In this document: in pieces, positions 1 to 7,555 of the stretch | Layout of the letters: each line of letters begins with the position of its first letter | Position numbering within the stretch: the first letter of the stretch is position 1 | Source: an uncultured bacterium | GTDB taxonomy: Bacteria > Bacillota > Clostridia > Oscillospirales > Ruminococcaceae | Assembly (NCBI GenBank): GCA_905214265.1 | Contig: CAJMLQ010000030.1 | Span: 1-26,548, forward strand | Direction: 5' to 3' | DNA: 26,548 nucleotides | The notes under the pieces: model-generated | Told to the model about the DNA's origin: nothing | Database searches by the model: none | The model's input: only the letters and a program-made list of their open reading frames with translations | Made by a program: the position numbers and the translations under genes

Positions 1-2
1 GC

Positions 3-1658
3 ATTGACTTTGATCGTATTGCGGTCATCATGATCACGCTGATATGCCTCTATGTCCTCAGCGCCGTGTTCAGCTACGTCCAGGGCTTTATCAGCACCGG
101 CATCTCCACCAAGGTCACCTACCGCTTCCGCAAGGATATTTCGGAAAAGATTAACCGCATGCCGCTGAAATATTTTGAGCGCGTTAGCCAGGGCGAGGTG
201 CTCTCCCGCATCACCAACGACGTTGATACGGTCAGCCAGTCCCTAAACCAGAGCATCACCCAGATCGTCACCTCTCTGACCACCATCGTTGGCGTGCTGG
301 TCATGATGTTTTCCATCAGCATTTCCATGACGCTGGTAACGCTTCTGATTGTTCCGCTGTCCCTGGTGCTGGTGATGCTCATTGTTAAGCACTCCCAGAA
401 ATATTTCGTCCAGCAGCAGACTTATATCGGCCACGTCAACGGGCAGGTCGAGGAAACCTACGGCGGCCACATCGTCATGAGGGCCTTTAACAACGAAGAG
501 GCCAGCGTCGCGGATTTTGAACAGTACAACCGCACCCTCTATCGTGCGGGCTGGAAATCCCAGTTCCTCTCCGGCCTGATCCAGCCGGCCATCGGCTTTA
601 TCGGAAATGTGGGATATGTGGTAGTCTGCATCATGGGCGCATCCATCGCCGCAGGCGGCGGCATCAGCGTCGGCGACATCCAGGCGTTCATCCAGTACGT
701 GCGCTCCTTCACCCAGCCTATCTCCCAGGTAGCCAATATTACCAATATTCTTCAGCAGACGGCTGCCGCCGCGGAGCGGGTCTTCGAGTTCCTGGGCGAA
801 GAGGAAGAGATCCCCGAGGCCGAAAGCCCGGTCCGGGTTATCCGGAAGGAGGACGGCCGCTTCCAGCTCCATTATACAGCGGAGAATGGCCAGACCGTAG
901 AGGAGGACTTTGTCGGGGCCGTCCGATTCGACCACGTCCACTTCGGCTATGATCCCGAGAGGATCATCATCAATGATTTCTCCGCCGATGTGCACCCCGG
1001 CCAGAAGGTGGCCATCGTCGGCCCCACCGGCGCAGGAAAGACCACCATGGTCAAGCTCCTGATGCGGTTTTACGACGTCAATTCCGGCTCCATCACTATC
1101 GACGGTCACGATATCCGGGATTTTGCCCGCCAGGACCTTCGTGCCCTTTTCGGTATGGTCCTCCAGGATACCTGGCTCTATAACGCCACGATCCGGGAGA
1201 ACATCCGCTACGGCCGTCTGGACGCCAGCGACGGGGAGGTCCTGGCCGCGGCAAAGGCAGCCCGGGTCCACCACTTCGTCAAGACCCTGCCAAATGGCTA
1301 TGACGTGGTGATGAACGAGGAGTCCACCAACGTTTCCCAGGGCCAGAAGCAGCTGCTCACCATTGCCCGGGCGCTGCTGGCCGATCCGAAGATCCTGATC
1401 CTAGACGAAGCCACCAGCTCTGTCGACACCAAAACCGAACTGGACATCCAACGGGCCATGGACCAGGTGATGAAGGACCGCACCAGCTTCGTTATCGCTC
1501 ACCGCCTTTCCACGATCCGGGACGCGGACCTGATCCTGGTCATGCGGGACGGAGACATCGTGGAGCAGGGGACTCACGAGGCGCTCCTTGCCAAAGACGG
1601 CTTTTACGCCGAATTGTACAACGCGCAGTTTGAAAACTCCGGCCAGCTGGACGGCTGA
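3..1658 (+). CDS. ABC transporter, fused permease/ATPase (5'-truncated)
   Basis: Type I ABC exporter half-transporter in the inner membrane, with transmembrane helices followed by a nucleotide-binding domain. The frame is open back to the window edge, so the true start and the first membrane helix lie upstream. Counting from the ATG at 30, the membrane domain covers about residues 1-255 and includes the coupling segment YFERVSQGEVLSRITNDVD. A charged linker follows (about 257-300). The ATPase shows Walker A GPTGAGKTT (about 331-339), Q-loop VLQDT, signature NVSQGQKQ (about 434), Walker B ILILDEATSS (about 455-464) and H-loop IAHRLS (about 489). LSQGQ-type signatures are common in this multidrug/lipid exporter group, where genes often come in heterodimer pairs; a partner would be upstream, out of view. 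The substrate cannot be read from sequence. A terminator follows at once. Confidence 0.93.
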   Translation: MDFDRIAVIMITLICLYVLSAVFSYVQGFISTGISTKVTYRFRKDISEKINRMPLKYFERVSQGEVLSRITNDVDTVSQSLNQSITQIVTSLTTIVGVLVMMFSISISMTLVTLLIVPLSLVLVMLIVKHSQKYFVQQQTYIGHVNGQVEETYGGHIVMRAFNNEEASVADFEQYNRTLYRAGWKSQFLSGLIQPAIGFIGNVGYVVVCIMGASIAAGGGISVGDIQAFIQYVRSFTQPISQVANITNILQQTAAAAERVFEFLGEEEEIPEAESPVRVIRKEDGRFQLHYTAENGQTVEEDFVGAVRFDHVHFGYDPERIIINDFSADVHPGQKVAIVGPTGAGKTTMVKLLMRFYDVNSGSITIDGHDIRDFARQDLRALFGMVLQDTWLYNATIRENIRYGRLDASDGEVLAAAKAARVHHFVKTLPNGYDVVMNEESTNVSQGQKQLLTIARALLADPKILILDEATSSVDTKTELDIQRAMDQVMKDRTSFVIAHRLSTIRDADLILVMRDGDIVEQGTHEALLAKDGFYAELYNAQFENSGQLDG

Positions 1659-1663
1659 CCGCA

Positions 1664-1703
1664 CCTCCCAGGGAACAGACCGTTTCCCGGGAGGTTTTTC
1701 TTT
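1664..1703 (+). terminator. Rho-independent terminator of the ABC exporter gene
   Basis: Imperfect 13-bp stem, 1664-1676 pairing with 1682-1694 (CCTCCC arm with GGGAGG arm), one mismatch and one G-U, a 5-nt loop, then TTTTTCTTT. It starts 6 nt after the stop codon. Confidence 0.85.
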
Positions 1704-1737
1704 GGAAATAAAGGGTGCTTTTTTGTCGAAAATATGC

Positions 1738-1743
1738 TATAAT
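1738..1743 (+). promoter_or_regulatory. Extended -10 promoter for the radical SAM gene
   Basis: TATAAT at 1738-1743 is preceded by TGC, giving an extended -10 element. The -35 region is weak (GTGCTT, 17 nt upstream). Transcription would start near 1750 and give a leader of about 240 nt before the start codon at 1989. Confidence 0.6.
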
Positions 1744-1749
1744 AGCTCC

Positions 1750-1988
1750 AAAGGCATTTCCTGCGGAAAACCGGAATTCTTTCACCAATACCAATGAAAA
1801 TTTTAAAAATTACAAGGAGAAGGGGCAGCGCCCCCTTCTTCCGCTCCGCAGAGCGCGATTTCCAGCCCCGTGCGGCCTGGCCGCACCGAAAAGGGGAAAA
1901 ATCGGCCCTTGGGCACTTCCGCACAGCCCCCCCAAATGTGCGGATATGCGGGTTCATACCGCCCAGTCTATCCAAAGGTGGGTCCGTC
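1750..1988 (+). promoter_or_regulatory. Long GC-rich structured leader upstream of the radical SAM gene
   Basis: The 330-nt gap between the ABC exporter and the radical SAM gene holds a terminator, a promoter and this leader. Four local stem-loops can be drawn: 1818-1839 (AGAAGGGG with CCCCTTCT), 1842-1855 (CGCTC with GAGCG), 1870-1886 (GTGCGGC with GCCGCAC, extendable by CCCC 1866-1869 with GGGG 1893-1896) and 1919-1943 (CCGCAC with GTGCGG). I do not recognise a known riboswitch. It could be an attenuator-like leader or a copy of a dispersed palindromic repeat. An in-frame ATG at 1794 has no ribosome site and its peptide looks non-coding. Confidence 0.45.
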
Positions 1989-2942
1989 ATGCGTTTTAAA
2001 CGGGTCTATATTGAGATCAGCAACATCTGCAACCTGAATTGTTCCTTCTGCACCCCCAGCACCCGCCCCCGCCGCTCCATGGATGAGGTCCAGTTCCGGC
2101 ATGTCATCCGTGAAGTTGCACCATATACCCAGTACGTTTATTTTCATATCAAGGGTGAGCCGCTGATGCACCCGCTGTTGGGGCTTTTTCTGGATATCTG
2201 CGAGGAGAACGGCCTCCAGGTCAACCTGACCACCAATGGCACCCTCCTCTATAAGCAGGAAGAGATGCTGCTGGGCAAGAGTGCCCTGCGCCAGATGAAT
2301 TTTTCCCTCCACAGCATTCCTTTCCATTCCAGCCGGGAGGAGCCCGAATTTTATAACGATCTGGACCTGACCGGGGCGGAGACCTACGTCCGGTCCATCG
2401 CTCGTTTTGCCAAAAGGGCTGCCCGGGAGAAGAAAAAGTTTTCCGTCCTCCGGCTTTGGGACCTGGATGAAAACCGCGAGACAGGCCTTCCGTCCCAAAC
2501 CGTCATGAAGATTCTGGAGGAAGAATTCCCCCAGGTTTCCGGCTTGGCGGAGAAGATGAAGGATCACCGCAGCCTGCTTCTGGAGCGGGGGGTTTTCCTC
2601 AGCTGGGAGGAGGAGTTCGTCTGGCCCTCCATCAAAAATCCCTATGTTTCCGACGAGGGCATCTGCCAGGGGACCCGGGGCATGCTGGGCATCCTGGCAG
2701 ACGGAACGGTGGTTCCCTGCTGCCTGGACGCCAACGGGGAGGCGCCGCTGGGCAATGTGTTCCGAGAGCCCCTGTCCGGCATCCTGGAGAGCGAATACTT
2801 CACCCGGATCTCCCGCAACTTTGACCAGCGCCATGTCACCCTTCCCCTGTGCCGGCACTGCTCCTACCGCAGCCGTTTCGACAAGTTGCGTCGCCCTGGA
2901 GAGGACGAACCCGACGCGGAGGAAAATGAACAGCCGGAATAA
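1989..2942 (+). CDS. Radical SAM/SPASM domain protein
   Basis: Cytoplasmic radical SAM enzyme of 317 aa. The N-terminal cluster motif C14-x3-C18-x2-C21 (CNLNCSFC) would bind the SAM-ligating [4Fe-4S] cluster. HIKGEPLMHP and LTTNG fit the following barrel strands. The C-terminus has a SPASM-type cysteine set (C226, C244/C245, C288-x2-C291) around ILADGTVVPCCLDANG, which in this family holds auxiliary Fe-S clusters. The start at 1989 is chosen because AAAGGTGG lies about 8 nt upstream and homology-like sequence begins exactly there; the frame stays open upstream but reads as structured leader RNA. The last 20 or so residues are acidic and low-complexity. SPASM enzymes often modify peptides or mature other enzymes, but no precursor peptide or partner is visible, so the substrate is unknown. 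Confidence 0.9.
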   Translation: MRFKRVYIEISNICNLNCSFCTPSTRPRRSMDEVQFRHVIREVAPYTQYVYFHIKGEPLMHPLLGLFLDICEENGLQVNLTTNGTLLYKQEEMLLGKSALRQMNFSLHSIPFHSSREEPEFYNDLDLTGAETYVRSIARFAKRAAREKKKFSVLRLWDLDENRETGLPSQTVMKILEEEFPQVSGLAEKMKDHRSLLLERGVFLSWEEEFVWPSIKNPYVSDEGICQGTRGMLGILADGTVVPCCLDANGEAPLGNVFREPLSGILESEYFTRISRNFDQRHVTLPLCRHCSYRSRFDKLRRPGEDEPDAEENEQPE

Positions 2943-2956
2943 GACGTTTTGCAGCA

Positions 2957-3011
2957 GTCAGCGCCGCCGGTTGGATCTCTTTGGGAGATTCAGCCGGCGG
3001 CGCTGACTTTT
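2957..3011 (+). terminator. Terminator of the radical SAM gene
   Basis: Perfect 14-bp GC-rich stem, 2957-2970 with 2994-3007 (GTCAGCGCCGCCGG pairing with its complement). The 23-nt loop can fold further (ATCTC with GAGAT), and TTTT follows. Confidence 0.9.
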
Positions 3012-3044
3012 AACGGGTATTCCGCAAGAAAATTCAAGAAATCT

Positions 3045-3105
3045 CAAGTTTTTTCAACTGTTTTTCGAGAAAAAACTTGACAAAACGCTTTTGCGCTGTT
3101 AAGCT
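3045..3105 (+). promoter_or_regulatory. tyrA promoter overlapped by a perfect inverted repeat
   Basis: TTGACA at 3077-3082 and TAAGCT at 3100-3105 are 17 nt apart. A perfect 10-bp inverted repeat, CAAGTTTTTT (3045-3054) with AAAAAACTTG (3070-3079), ends inside the -35 hexamer. It could be an operator for a repressor, or an RNA hairpin for transcripts arriving from upstream; the sequence alone does not decide. Confidence 0.55.
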
Positions 3106-3135
3106 TTAAATTATAAAAGCAAAGGGGCGTTTTTC

Positions 3136-4014
3136 ATGATAATACAAGTGATCGGCCTGGGACTTATCGGCGGTTCCCTGTGCAAAACCATAAAAAAACG
3201 GACTCCCCACACCGTATGGGGGATGGACCGGGACCCGGCGGCTGTGCAGAAGGCAAAAGCTTCCGGTGCGATTGATGCCGCCGGCACGGAGGAGACCCTG
3301 GAAAAGGCGGACCTATCCATCGTCTGCCTCTACCCGGAGGGCACGGTTTCCTTTCTGTTGGACCATCGGGACCAATTCCGGAAGGGCGGGCTGGTCATCG
3401 ACGTCTGCGGTGTGAAAGGGGCCGTTGTATCCGCCGCAGCCGGTCCGCTGCGGGACAGCGGAGTCCGCTTTGTCGGGTGCCATCCCATGGCGGGACGGGA
3501 GTTCTCCGGTTTCGACTATGCAAAGGAGGACCTCTTTGACGGCGCGTCTTTCATTCTGACCCCGGTGGAGGAAACCGATCCTGCCGCTGTGGAGGAAGTC
3601 CGGCTATTTGCCCGCAGCTTGGGCTTTGGAAAAACGGTACTCTCCACCCCGGAGGAGCACGACCGGATTATTGCGGCCACCTCACAGCTGGCCCATGTGG
3701 TGTCCAACGCTTACATCAAGAGCCCCACCCTGCGGCATCAGGCAGGCTTCAGCGCCGGCAGCTATCAGGATCTTACGCGAGTGGCAAAGCTCAGCGAGGA
3801 AATGTGGACATCACTGTTCCTTCTGAATCGGGAAGCTCTTCTTTACGAGGTGGATACGATCATCGGGAGTCTTGTCCGATACCGGGATGCCCTGGACGCA
3901 GGAGATGCGGATGAACTGAAAGCCCTGCTTCGGGAAGGCCGGGAACTTAAGGAAGAGGACCTGGAGCGGACCGCAACGCGGAATCGGCCTCCGGAGGATT
4001 CGCAGGCCGGTTAA
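3136..4014 (+). CDS. tyrA: Prephenate dehydrogenase
   Basis: Oxidative decarboxylation of prephenate to 4-hydroxyphenylpyruvate with NAD(P)+, the committed step of tyrosine synthesis in the cytoplasm. The protein has 292 aa, the usual size of a monofunctional TyrA without chorismate mutase or a C-terminal ACT domain. It opens with a Rossmann nucleotide-binding loop, GLGLIGGSL (residues 7-15). The catalytic region HPMAGREFSGFDYA (His at about 117) and the helix SQLAHVVSNAY are typical of the family. The ATG at 3136 follows AAAGGGG. It has its own promoter and terminator and stands apart from other aromatic-pathway genes. With no ACT domain visible, feedback inhibition by tyrosine through that domain is not expected. 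Confidence 0.93.
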   Translation: MIIQVIGLGLIGGSLCKTIKKRTPHTVWGMDRDPAAVQKAKASGAIDAAGTEETLEKADLSIVCLYPEGTVSFLLDHRDQFRKGGLVIDVCGVKGAVVSAAAGPLRDSGVRFVGCHPMAGREFSGFDYAKEDLFDGASFILTPVEETDPAAVEEVRLFARSLGFGKTVLSTPEEHDRIIAATSQLAHVVSNAYIKSPTLRHQAGFSAGSYQDLTRVAKLSEEMWTSLFLLNREALLYEVDTIIGSLVRYRDALDAGDADELKALLREGRELKEEDLERTATRNRPPEDSQAG

Positions 4015-4028
4015 GAGCCAGAACGACA

Positions 4029-4067
4029 AAAAACGCAAAGAAGGGTTCGCCGCCTCTTTGCGTTTTT
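4029..4067. terminator. Bidirectional terminator between tyrA and the ROK gene
   Basis: Perfect 13-bp stem, 4029-4041 with 4055-4067, with an A-run on one side and a T-run on the other. It can stop transcripts of both convergent genes. Confidence 0.9.
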
Positions 4068-4070
4068 CCT

Positions 4071-5231
4071 TTAGAATCCGCCGCGGTTCAGGAAAAATTC
4101 CCGCGTGGCTAAGGCGGCCCCCGCCAGAAAAAGGTCCGAACCCCGCATCTGACTGCGGGATACCGGATATCCCAGTTCTGAAAGGCATTTTTCTGCGGAT
4201 GCGGCCAGCCGGGCAAAAAGAGCGTCGGCTCCTTCTGAGCCCTCCAGCAGGACGACGCGCCCCGGATCAAAAAGCCGGACCGCCTCTTTGATCGCGGTCA
4301 GCCGGGCCTGCAGGAATTCTTCCACAGCTACGTGGACAGGCGGGTCCAGCGGGGGATTTTCCAGGCTGCGCAGCTCCGGGAGGATGCGGGCCGGATTTCC
4401 GCCGGCGGCGACCCACAGTTCCGGCGTATTTTGTTCAGAAAACAGCGTCCGGCACTTTTCCAGCAAAGTTTCCAACGCGGTATTTTCCGGCATGGATGCG
4501 GCTTTTCCGTGTACGCCCCGATGAAGCTCGGCGCCGAGGATCGGAGTGCAGGCAAGCTGCTCTCCGCAGCGGAATACCAGAAGATCTATGCTGGGCTGCT
4601 CTTCGGATTGCCAGTAGTCGCATTCTGCCACAGCGGCGCCCTCTGTGACGTTTCCAAAGGTCATGGGAAGTGCTACAAAACCCGACAGCCGTTTTTGCAA
4701 CGGGGTCCAGTCGATTTGGCCGTTGGCGGCCCCAATACCGAAAGTGTCCCAATGCGCGGGCGCTACGCAGACGCCTAAGCCGGTGATCTGAGCGGGCGTC
4801 AAGTCATTTTTGTAGAGAAGTTCCCGGTACAGTTTTTCGATGAAAGTCAGGATGCTGTCCGCTGTTTCGCCGGGCGGGATGGGGACTGCATGCTTTTCAA
4901 CCGGCTCACCGTGGAGTGTACAAAGCCCAAAAAAGAGGCTGCTGCCATCCAGAACCAAACCCATATCCATTTTATAGGTGGGGTTGATATCCAGCAGAAT
5001 TTTTTTGCGGCCGCGGGCAAGCTTGGCGCTTTTAGGCGCTTGTTCACCTTTTTCGTATAAAATCCCCTGCTCGATCATTTCATTGGTAATGATGGTGACA
5101 GCGGCCTTTGTTATGGCGATTTTTCGTGCAATGTCAATTCGTGAGGTAGGCCCGTTGCTGCGCAGCAGACGGATAACCTGCATCCGGTTCTGGCGTTTCA
5201 GATCCAGCTTGCTAATGCCGTTGGTAACCAT
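4071..5231 (-). CDS. ROK-family transcriptional regulator
   Basis: DNA-binding regulator of 386 aa. Residues about 10-75 form a winged helix-turn-helix (RLLRSNGPTSRIDIARKIAITKAAVTIITNEMI), followed by a basic linker and a ROK (repressor/ORF/kinase) domain to the end. The nucleotide-loop position reads VLDGSSLFFGL, close to the ROK D-G-T pattern. The usual active-site ENDA motif and the CxxGxxGC zinc motif of ROK kinases are not evident, so the domain probably binds a ligand rather than phosphorylating sugar. XylR/NagC-type relatives are usually released from DNA by a sugar or sugar phosphate. The minus-strand ATG at 5231 is preceded by AAAGGTGG. Nothing beside it is an obvious sugar operon, so the target genes are unknown; it may act on itself or at a distance. 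Confidence 0.88.
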   Translation of the reverse strand: MVTNGISKLDLKRQNRMQVIRLLRSNGPTSRIDIARKIAITKAAVTIITNEMIEQGILYEKGEQAPKSAKLARGRKKILLDINPTYKMDMGLVLDGSSLFFGLCTLHGEPVEKHAVPIPPGETADSILTFIEKLYRELLYKNDLTPAQITGLGVCVAPAHWDTFGIGAANGQIDWTPLQKRLSGFVALPMTFGNVTEGAAVAECDYWQSEEQPSIDLLVFRCGEQLACTPILGAELHRGVHGKAASMPENTALETLLEKCRTLFSEQNTPELWVAAGGNPARILPELRSLENPPLDPPVHVAVEEFLQARLTAIKEAVRLFDPGRVVLLEGSEGADALFARLAASAEKCLSELGYPVSRSQMRGSDLFLAGAALATREFFLNRGGF

Positions 5232-5307
5232 GTGCGACCCACCTTTCTGTTAAAAATGGCCTTGAATCCGGTAATTTGTCCGAGGAATTTGGAAATCCAT
5301 GCCTTTT

Positions 5308-5316
5308 AGTATAGCA
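5308..5316 (-). promoter_or_regulatory. Extended -10 promoter of the ROK gene
   Basis: On the minus strand TATACT (5308-5313) is preceded by TGC (5314-5316), an extended -10 element. The -35 region is poor. The start would lie about 70 nt upstream of the ROK start codon. Confidence 0.5.
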
Positions 5317-5505
5317 AACAACGCCAAAAAAGTATCCAGCAAGCTGTTAGTTTTTCATGAATAAATCGTGTATAGCCTTTGTGATGGAGAAGGATGAAAC
5401 CAGTGTGTGAGAAATCGCCGTTTTTCAGAAATCAAGGATGAATCTCTTGCCTTTTTGGGGCAGTAACAAGTGAAATGAAAAATAGAATACGGATAGAAAT
5501 GGCGA
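5317..5505. other. Intergenic stretch with no recognised gene
   Basis: Sequence between the ROK promoter and the serine-hydrolase remnant. It is poorer in GC than its surroundings and has no coding frame, strong ribosome site or hairpin that I can support. It looks like decayed DNA. Confidence 0.4.
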
Positions 5506-5868
5506 ATGAATGTGCTGAAAGCAATGCAGGATGCGGCAAACCGGAAAAATGTGAATGCTATACAAATATTGCGGATCGGGGAGGACGGAATTTCTTCTGT
5601 CTCTGTGTACTCTGCCAACGCCTGCAATAACTGTTATTCAGTCGCGAAGGCTTTTATGGTGGCCGCAATTGGCATGCTGTGGGATGAGGGCTTGCTGCGG
5701 GTGGAGGACCTAATCTGGCCGTTGTTTGCCGGTGCGTTTCCGCAGGATGCCGACCAGCGCTGCCAGGAACGCGATAAGGGTCCGTTCAGCAATGTGCTTT
5801 TTCATTCTATTGTCCTCCTTTTGCTATCTGGTTATTCCGTTCTGAAAAGGAGTTTCAAAACGGGCTGA
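5506..5868 (+). pseudogene. N-terminal remnant of a serine hydrolase (beta-lactamase/PBP-like)
   Basis: An open frame of 120 codons whose first 85 or so residues resemble the N-terminus of class-C beta-lactamase-fold serine hydrolases. It carries the nucleophile motif S-V-A-K within NCYSVAKAFMVAAIGML, followed by the typical DEGLLRVED and FPQDADQR. After about position 5770 the resemblance stops and the frame runs into an unrelated hydrophobic tail and a stop codon. The conserved YxN and HxG motifs and some 250 residues are missing. No good ribosome site precedes the ATG. I read this as the stump of a deleted or recombined gene, with homology judged by eye. Confidence 0.6.
5710..5805 (-). CDS. 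Possible 31-aa hydrophobic/basic small protein
   Basis: Antisense to the end of the serine-hydrolase remnant lies a 31-codon frame. A very strong ribosome site, AAAAGGAGGACAATAG, stands directly before its ATG (5805). The peptide begins MKKH, has a short hydrophobic core (LIAFLAALVGIL) and ends with a basic tail (RKRTGKQR). Size and layout recall small membrane-acting peptides, but the hydrophobic stretch is short and I do not recognise the family. It may equally be the broken 5' end of a longer gene. The case rests almost wholly on the ribosome site. Confidence 0.3.
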   Translation of the reverse strand: MKKHIAERTLIAFLAALVGILRKRTGKQRPD

Positions 5869-6116
5869 AGAAATGCTCGGCCCTTAAACTAGGCAGCTAC
5901 ATCTGTTTGGCAGAAACGGTACCGTTTTTCATGAATTCCGCTGTGCCAAAGCATTTTTTGTGGCAGGCAGTTATGTTAATGAATCGATGTCATGCTTCTA
6001 TCATCGTATAAAATCAGAAGAACATCAAGAATTTTTATGTGATTTATCCAAGATGACGGGTATAAGATTGTGAAATCTAATTAAAGAAAGAAGGCTTTAT
6101 ATAAAAAATAAAAAGC
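5869..6116 (+). other. Decayed region with a C-terminal-like open frame
   Basis: AT-richer stretch without an intact gene. An open frame without a usable start runs from 5888 to a stop at 6071-6073 (it contains FGRNGTVFHEF and ends KMTGIRL), and a terminator-like hairpin follows at 6117. This arrangement suits the 3' end of a degraded gene, possibly the missing end of the upstream serine hydrolase, but I cannot prove the link. Confidence 0.3.
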
Positions 6117-6151
6117 AAAGGTGCTAAATTTGCATCTGGAAAGCACTTTTT
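6117..6151 (+). terminator. Terminator-like hairpin
   Basis: AAAGGTGCT (6117-6125) pairs with AGCACTTTT (6142-6150) with one G-U, with T residues at the 3' end. It follows the decayed frame ending at 6073. Confidence 0.5.
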
Positions 6152-6156
6152 ATGCA

Positions 6157-6210
6157 AAAAAGACGCATACAAAACGGCAAAAGGAAAATGCCGTTCTGTA
6201 TGCGTCTTTT
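6157..6210 (-). terminator. Terminator of the GH25 lysozyme gene
   Basis: Long, nearly perfect stem of about 22 bp (AAAAGACGCATACA..ACGGCA with its complement), loop AAAAGGAAAA, and a T-run on the minus strand. It lies 34 nt beyond the stop codon. The plus-strand side also ends in TTTT, so it may work both ways. Confidence 0.85.
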
Positions 6211-6243
6211 ATCGAGGAAGAGCGCCGGCGGAATTTCCGCTTG

Positions 6244-7299
6244 TCACTCCTGGGGATAGCCGGTAAAGCACAGGTTTAAATCCACGTCCCCTTCGATGCC
6301 GTCTACCGTGCCGGTGCTGGTATACTGCCACATCTGGAACTGATACGGAAAAAAAGGCGTCCGGTAATATTGGGCCAGCCATTTTCCGTACTTGTCCAGC
6401 CGGGAGAAGTCCATCTGTGCGATGAACCATTTGGTGTTTGCATAGATCATGGGCTGGTAGCCTGCCTCTGCCACCCGGTCGCAAAAAGCGATGGCAATGT
6501 CGGTGGCCATTCCGGAATCCAGATCGTCGGTCCGGGCGTCCGCTTCAAAGACCTCCTCCTGGTCAAACACCACGGGGAAATCCAGCTGGCGGCCGCTGAG
6601 GGTATCCAGGACCAGCTCTGCTTCTTCGATCCCTTCCTCCACCGTGATCGCCTGGGAGTAGAAATAAACGCCTACTGCCAGCCCGGCGTCAGTGGCGCCT
6701 TTCAAGTTTTCCTCGAAACGGTCGTCGATCTTTAAGACACCGGCCTGCCCGTAGCCCCGCAGTCCCAGACGGATCATGGCAAAATCAATGCCGTCGGCAG
6801 CGACTTTTTTCCAGTCGATCTTTCCCTGATGGGTGGATACGTCGATCCCGGTCAGGGCCTCCGGGCCCTCCTTTGGACGGTAATACAGCCGTCCGTTTTC
6901 CCGTACCAGATTGCTCCAGTCATAAGGATTTTTCGAGAGCTCCGGATCGATTGGCTGGTAGACGATGCCGCCCGCGTCCTTATAAACGATGGCGTCATCA
7001 AAAAAGCGCTGGATAAATTCCGCACTGACGCCATACTGCTGCGCATAACCCTTGAAGGTTTCAATGGGGATGGTCGTTTCTTCCAGCTCGCCGATGCGGT
7101 TCTGCGCGCCCTCTAGGTCCTCTCGCAGGGTGCTGGCCTCTGCCATAGCTGCCACGGCTCGTTCGTCCTGACGCCGCTCCGCCTGCAAGACCAAAAAAAT
7201 GGTCGCAGCCAGCGCCAGGCAGAGCAGAAGATTTGAAAAAACCAGCAGCACGGTCAGCCCGCGGCCGCGCCTTTTTTTCTCCGATCTGATTGGTTCCAT
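6244..7299 (-). CDS. Membrane-anchored GH25 lysozyme (peptidoglycan muramidase)
   Basis: Glycoside hydrolase family 25 enzyme of 351 aa, expected to cut the MurNAc-GlcNAc bond of peptidoglycan outside the membrane. A basic N-terminus (EKKRRGRG) leads into one hydrophobic segment at about residues 15-36, which acts as an uncleaved anchor or signal. A charged coiled-coil-like stretch follows (about 37-75), then a spacer, then the GH25 domain (about 145-351). The domain starts GIDVSTHQGKIDW, contains the acidic pair in PVVFDQEE that corresponds to the family's D-x-E, and ends with MWQYTSTGTVDGIEGDVDLN. The start at 7299 is set by AGGAGG just upstream; the longer in-frame start at 7392 lies over the promoter. 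It is monocistronic. Likely roles are wall turnover or growth. Confidence 0.92.
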   Translation of the reverse strand: MEPIRSEKKRRGRGLTVLLVFSNLLLCLALAATIFLVLQAERRQDERAVAAMAEASTLREDLEGAQNRIGELEETTIPIETFKGYAQQYGVSAEFIQRFFDDAIVYKDAGGIVYQPIDPELSKNPYDWSNLVRENGRLYYRPKEGPEALTGIDVSTHQGKIDWKKVAADGIDFAMIRLGLRGYGQAGVLKIDDRFEENLKGATDAGLAVGVYFYSQAITVEEGIEEAELVLDTLSGRQLDFPVVFDQEEVFEADARTDDLDSGMATDIAIAFCDRVAEAGYQPMIYANTKWFIAQMDFSRLDKYGKWLAQYYRTPFFPYQFQMWQYTSTGTVDGIEGDVDLNLCFTGYPQE

Positions 7300-7338
7300 G
7301 GAAGCCTCCTGTTCCAGGCCGTTTGTGGCCTTTTTGTC

Positions 7339-7367
7339 ATTATACCGAAGATTTTGCCGAAAAGCAA
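7339..7367 (-). promoter_or_regulatory. Promoter of the GH25 lysozyme gene
   Basis: On the minus strand TTGCTT (7362-7367) and TATAAT (7339-7344) are spaced by 17 nt, about 40 nt before the chosen ATG. Confidence 0.75.
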
Positions 7368-7493
7368 CGAATATTGTTTGAACAATCCGCAAATCCGCTC
7401 AAGAGGCTGCAAAACAGGCAAACTCGCCAAAAAAGCACCGGGCAATTCATAAAAAATTCACGGCCTCCGGCGCGTTAATTTTCTATCAAACTC

Positions 7494-7522
7494 TTGTTAT
7501 TTTTCGGAATATGGTATAAAAT
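7494..7522 (+). promoter_or_regulatory. gap promoter
   Basis: TTGTTA (7494-7499), 17-nt spacer, TAAAAT (7517-7522). TGGAGGT at 7541-7547 is the ribosome site for the ATG at 7556. Confidence 0.7.
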
Positions 7523-7555
7523 AAGGGTAGAATAAATTATTGGAGGTTTATCATT

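Noticed and set aside
243..1274. 343-aa minus-strand frame opposite the ABC exporter
   Set aside because: Shadow of a clear ABC transporter frame; low-complexity peptide rich in D, G, H and V with no domain.
1794..1988. In-frame N-terminal extension of the radical SAM protein from ATG 1794
   Set aside because: No ribosome site at 1794, the sequence folds as RNA hairpins, and the typical protein start with AAAGGTGG is at 1989.
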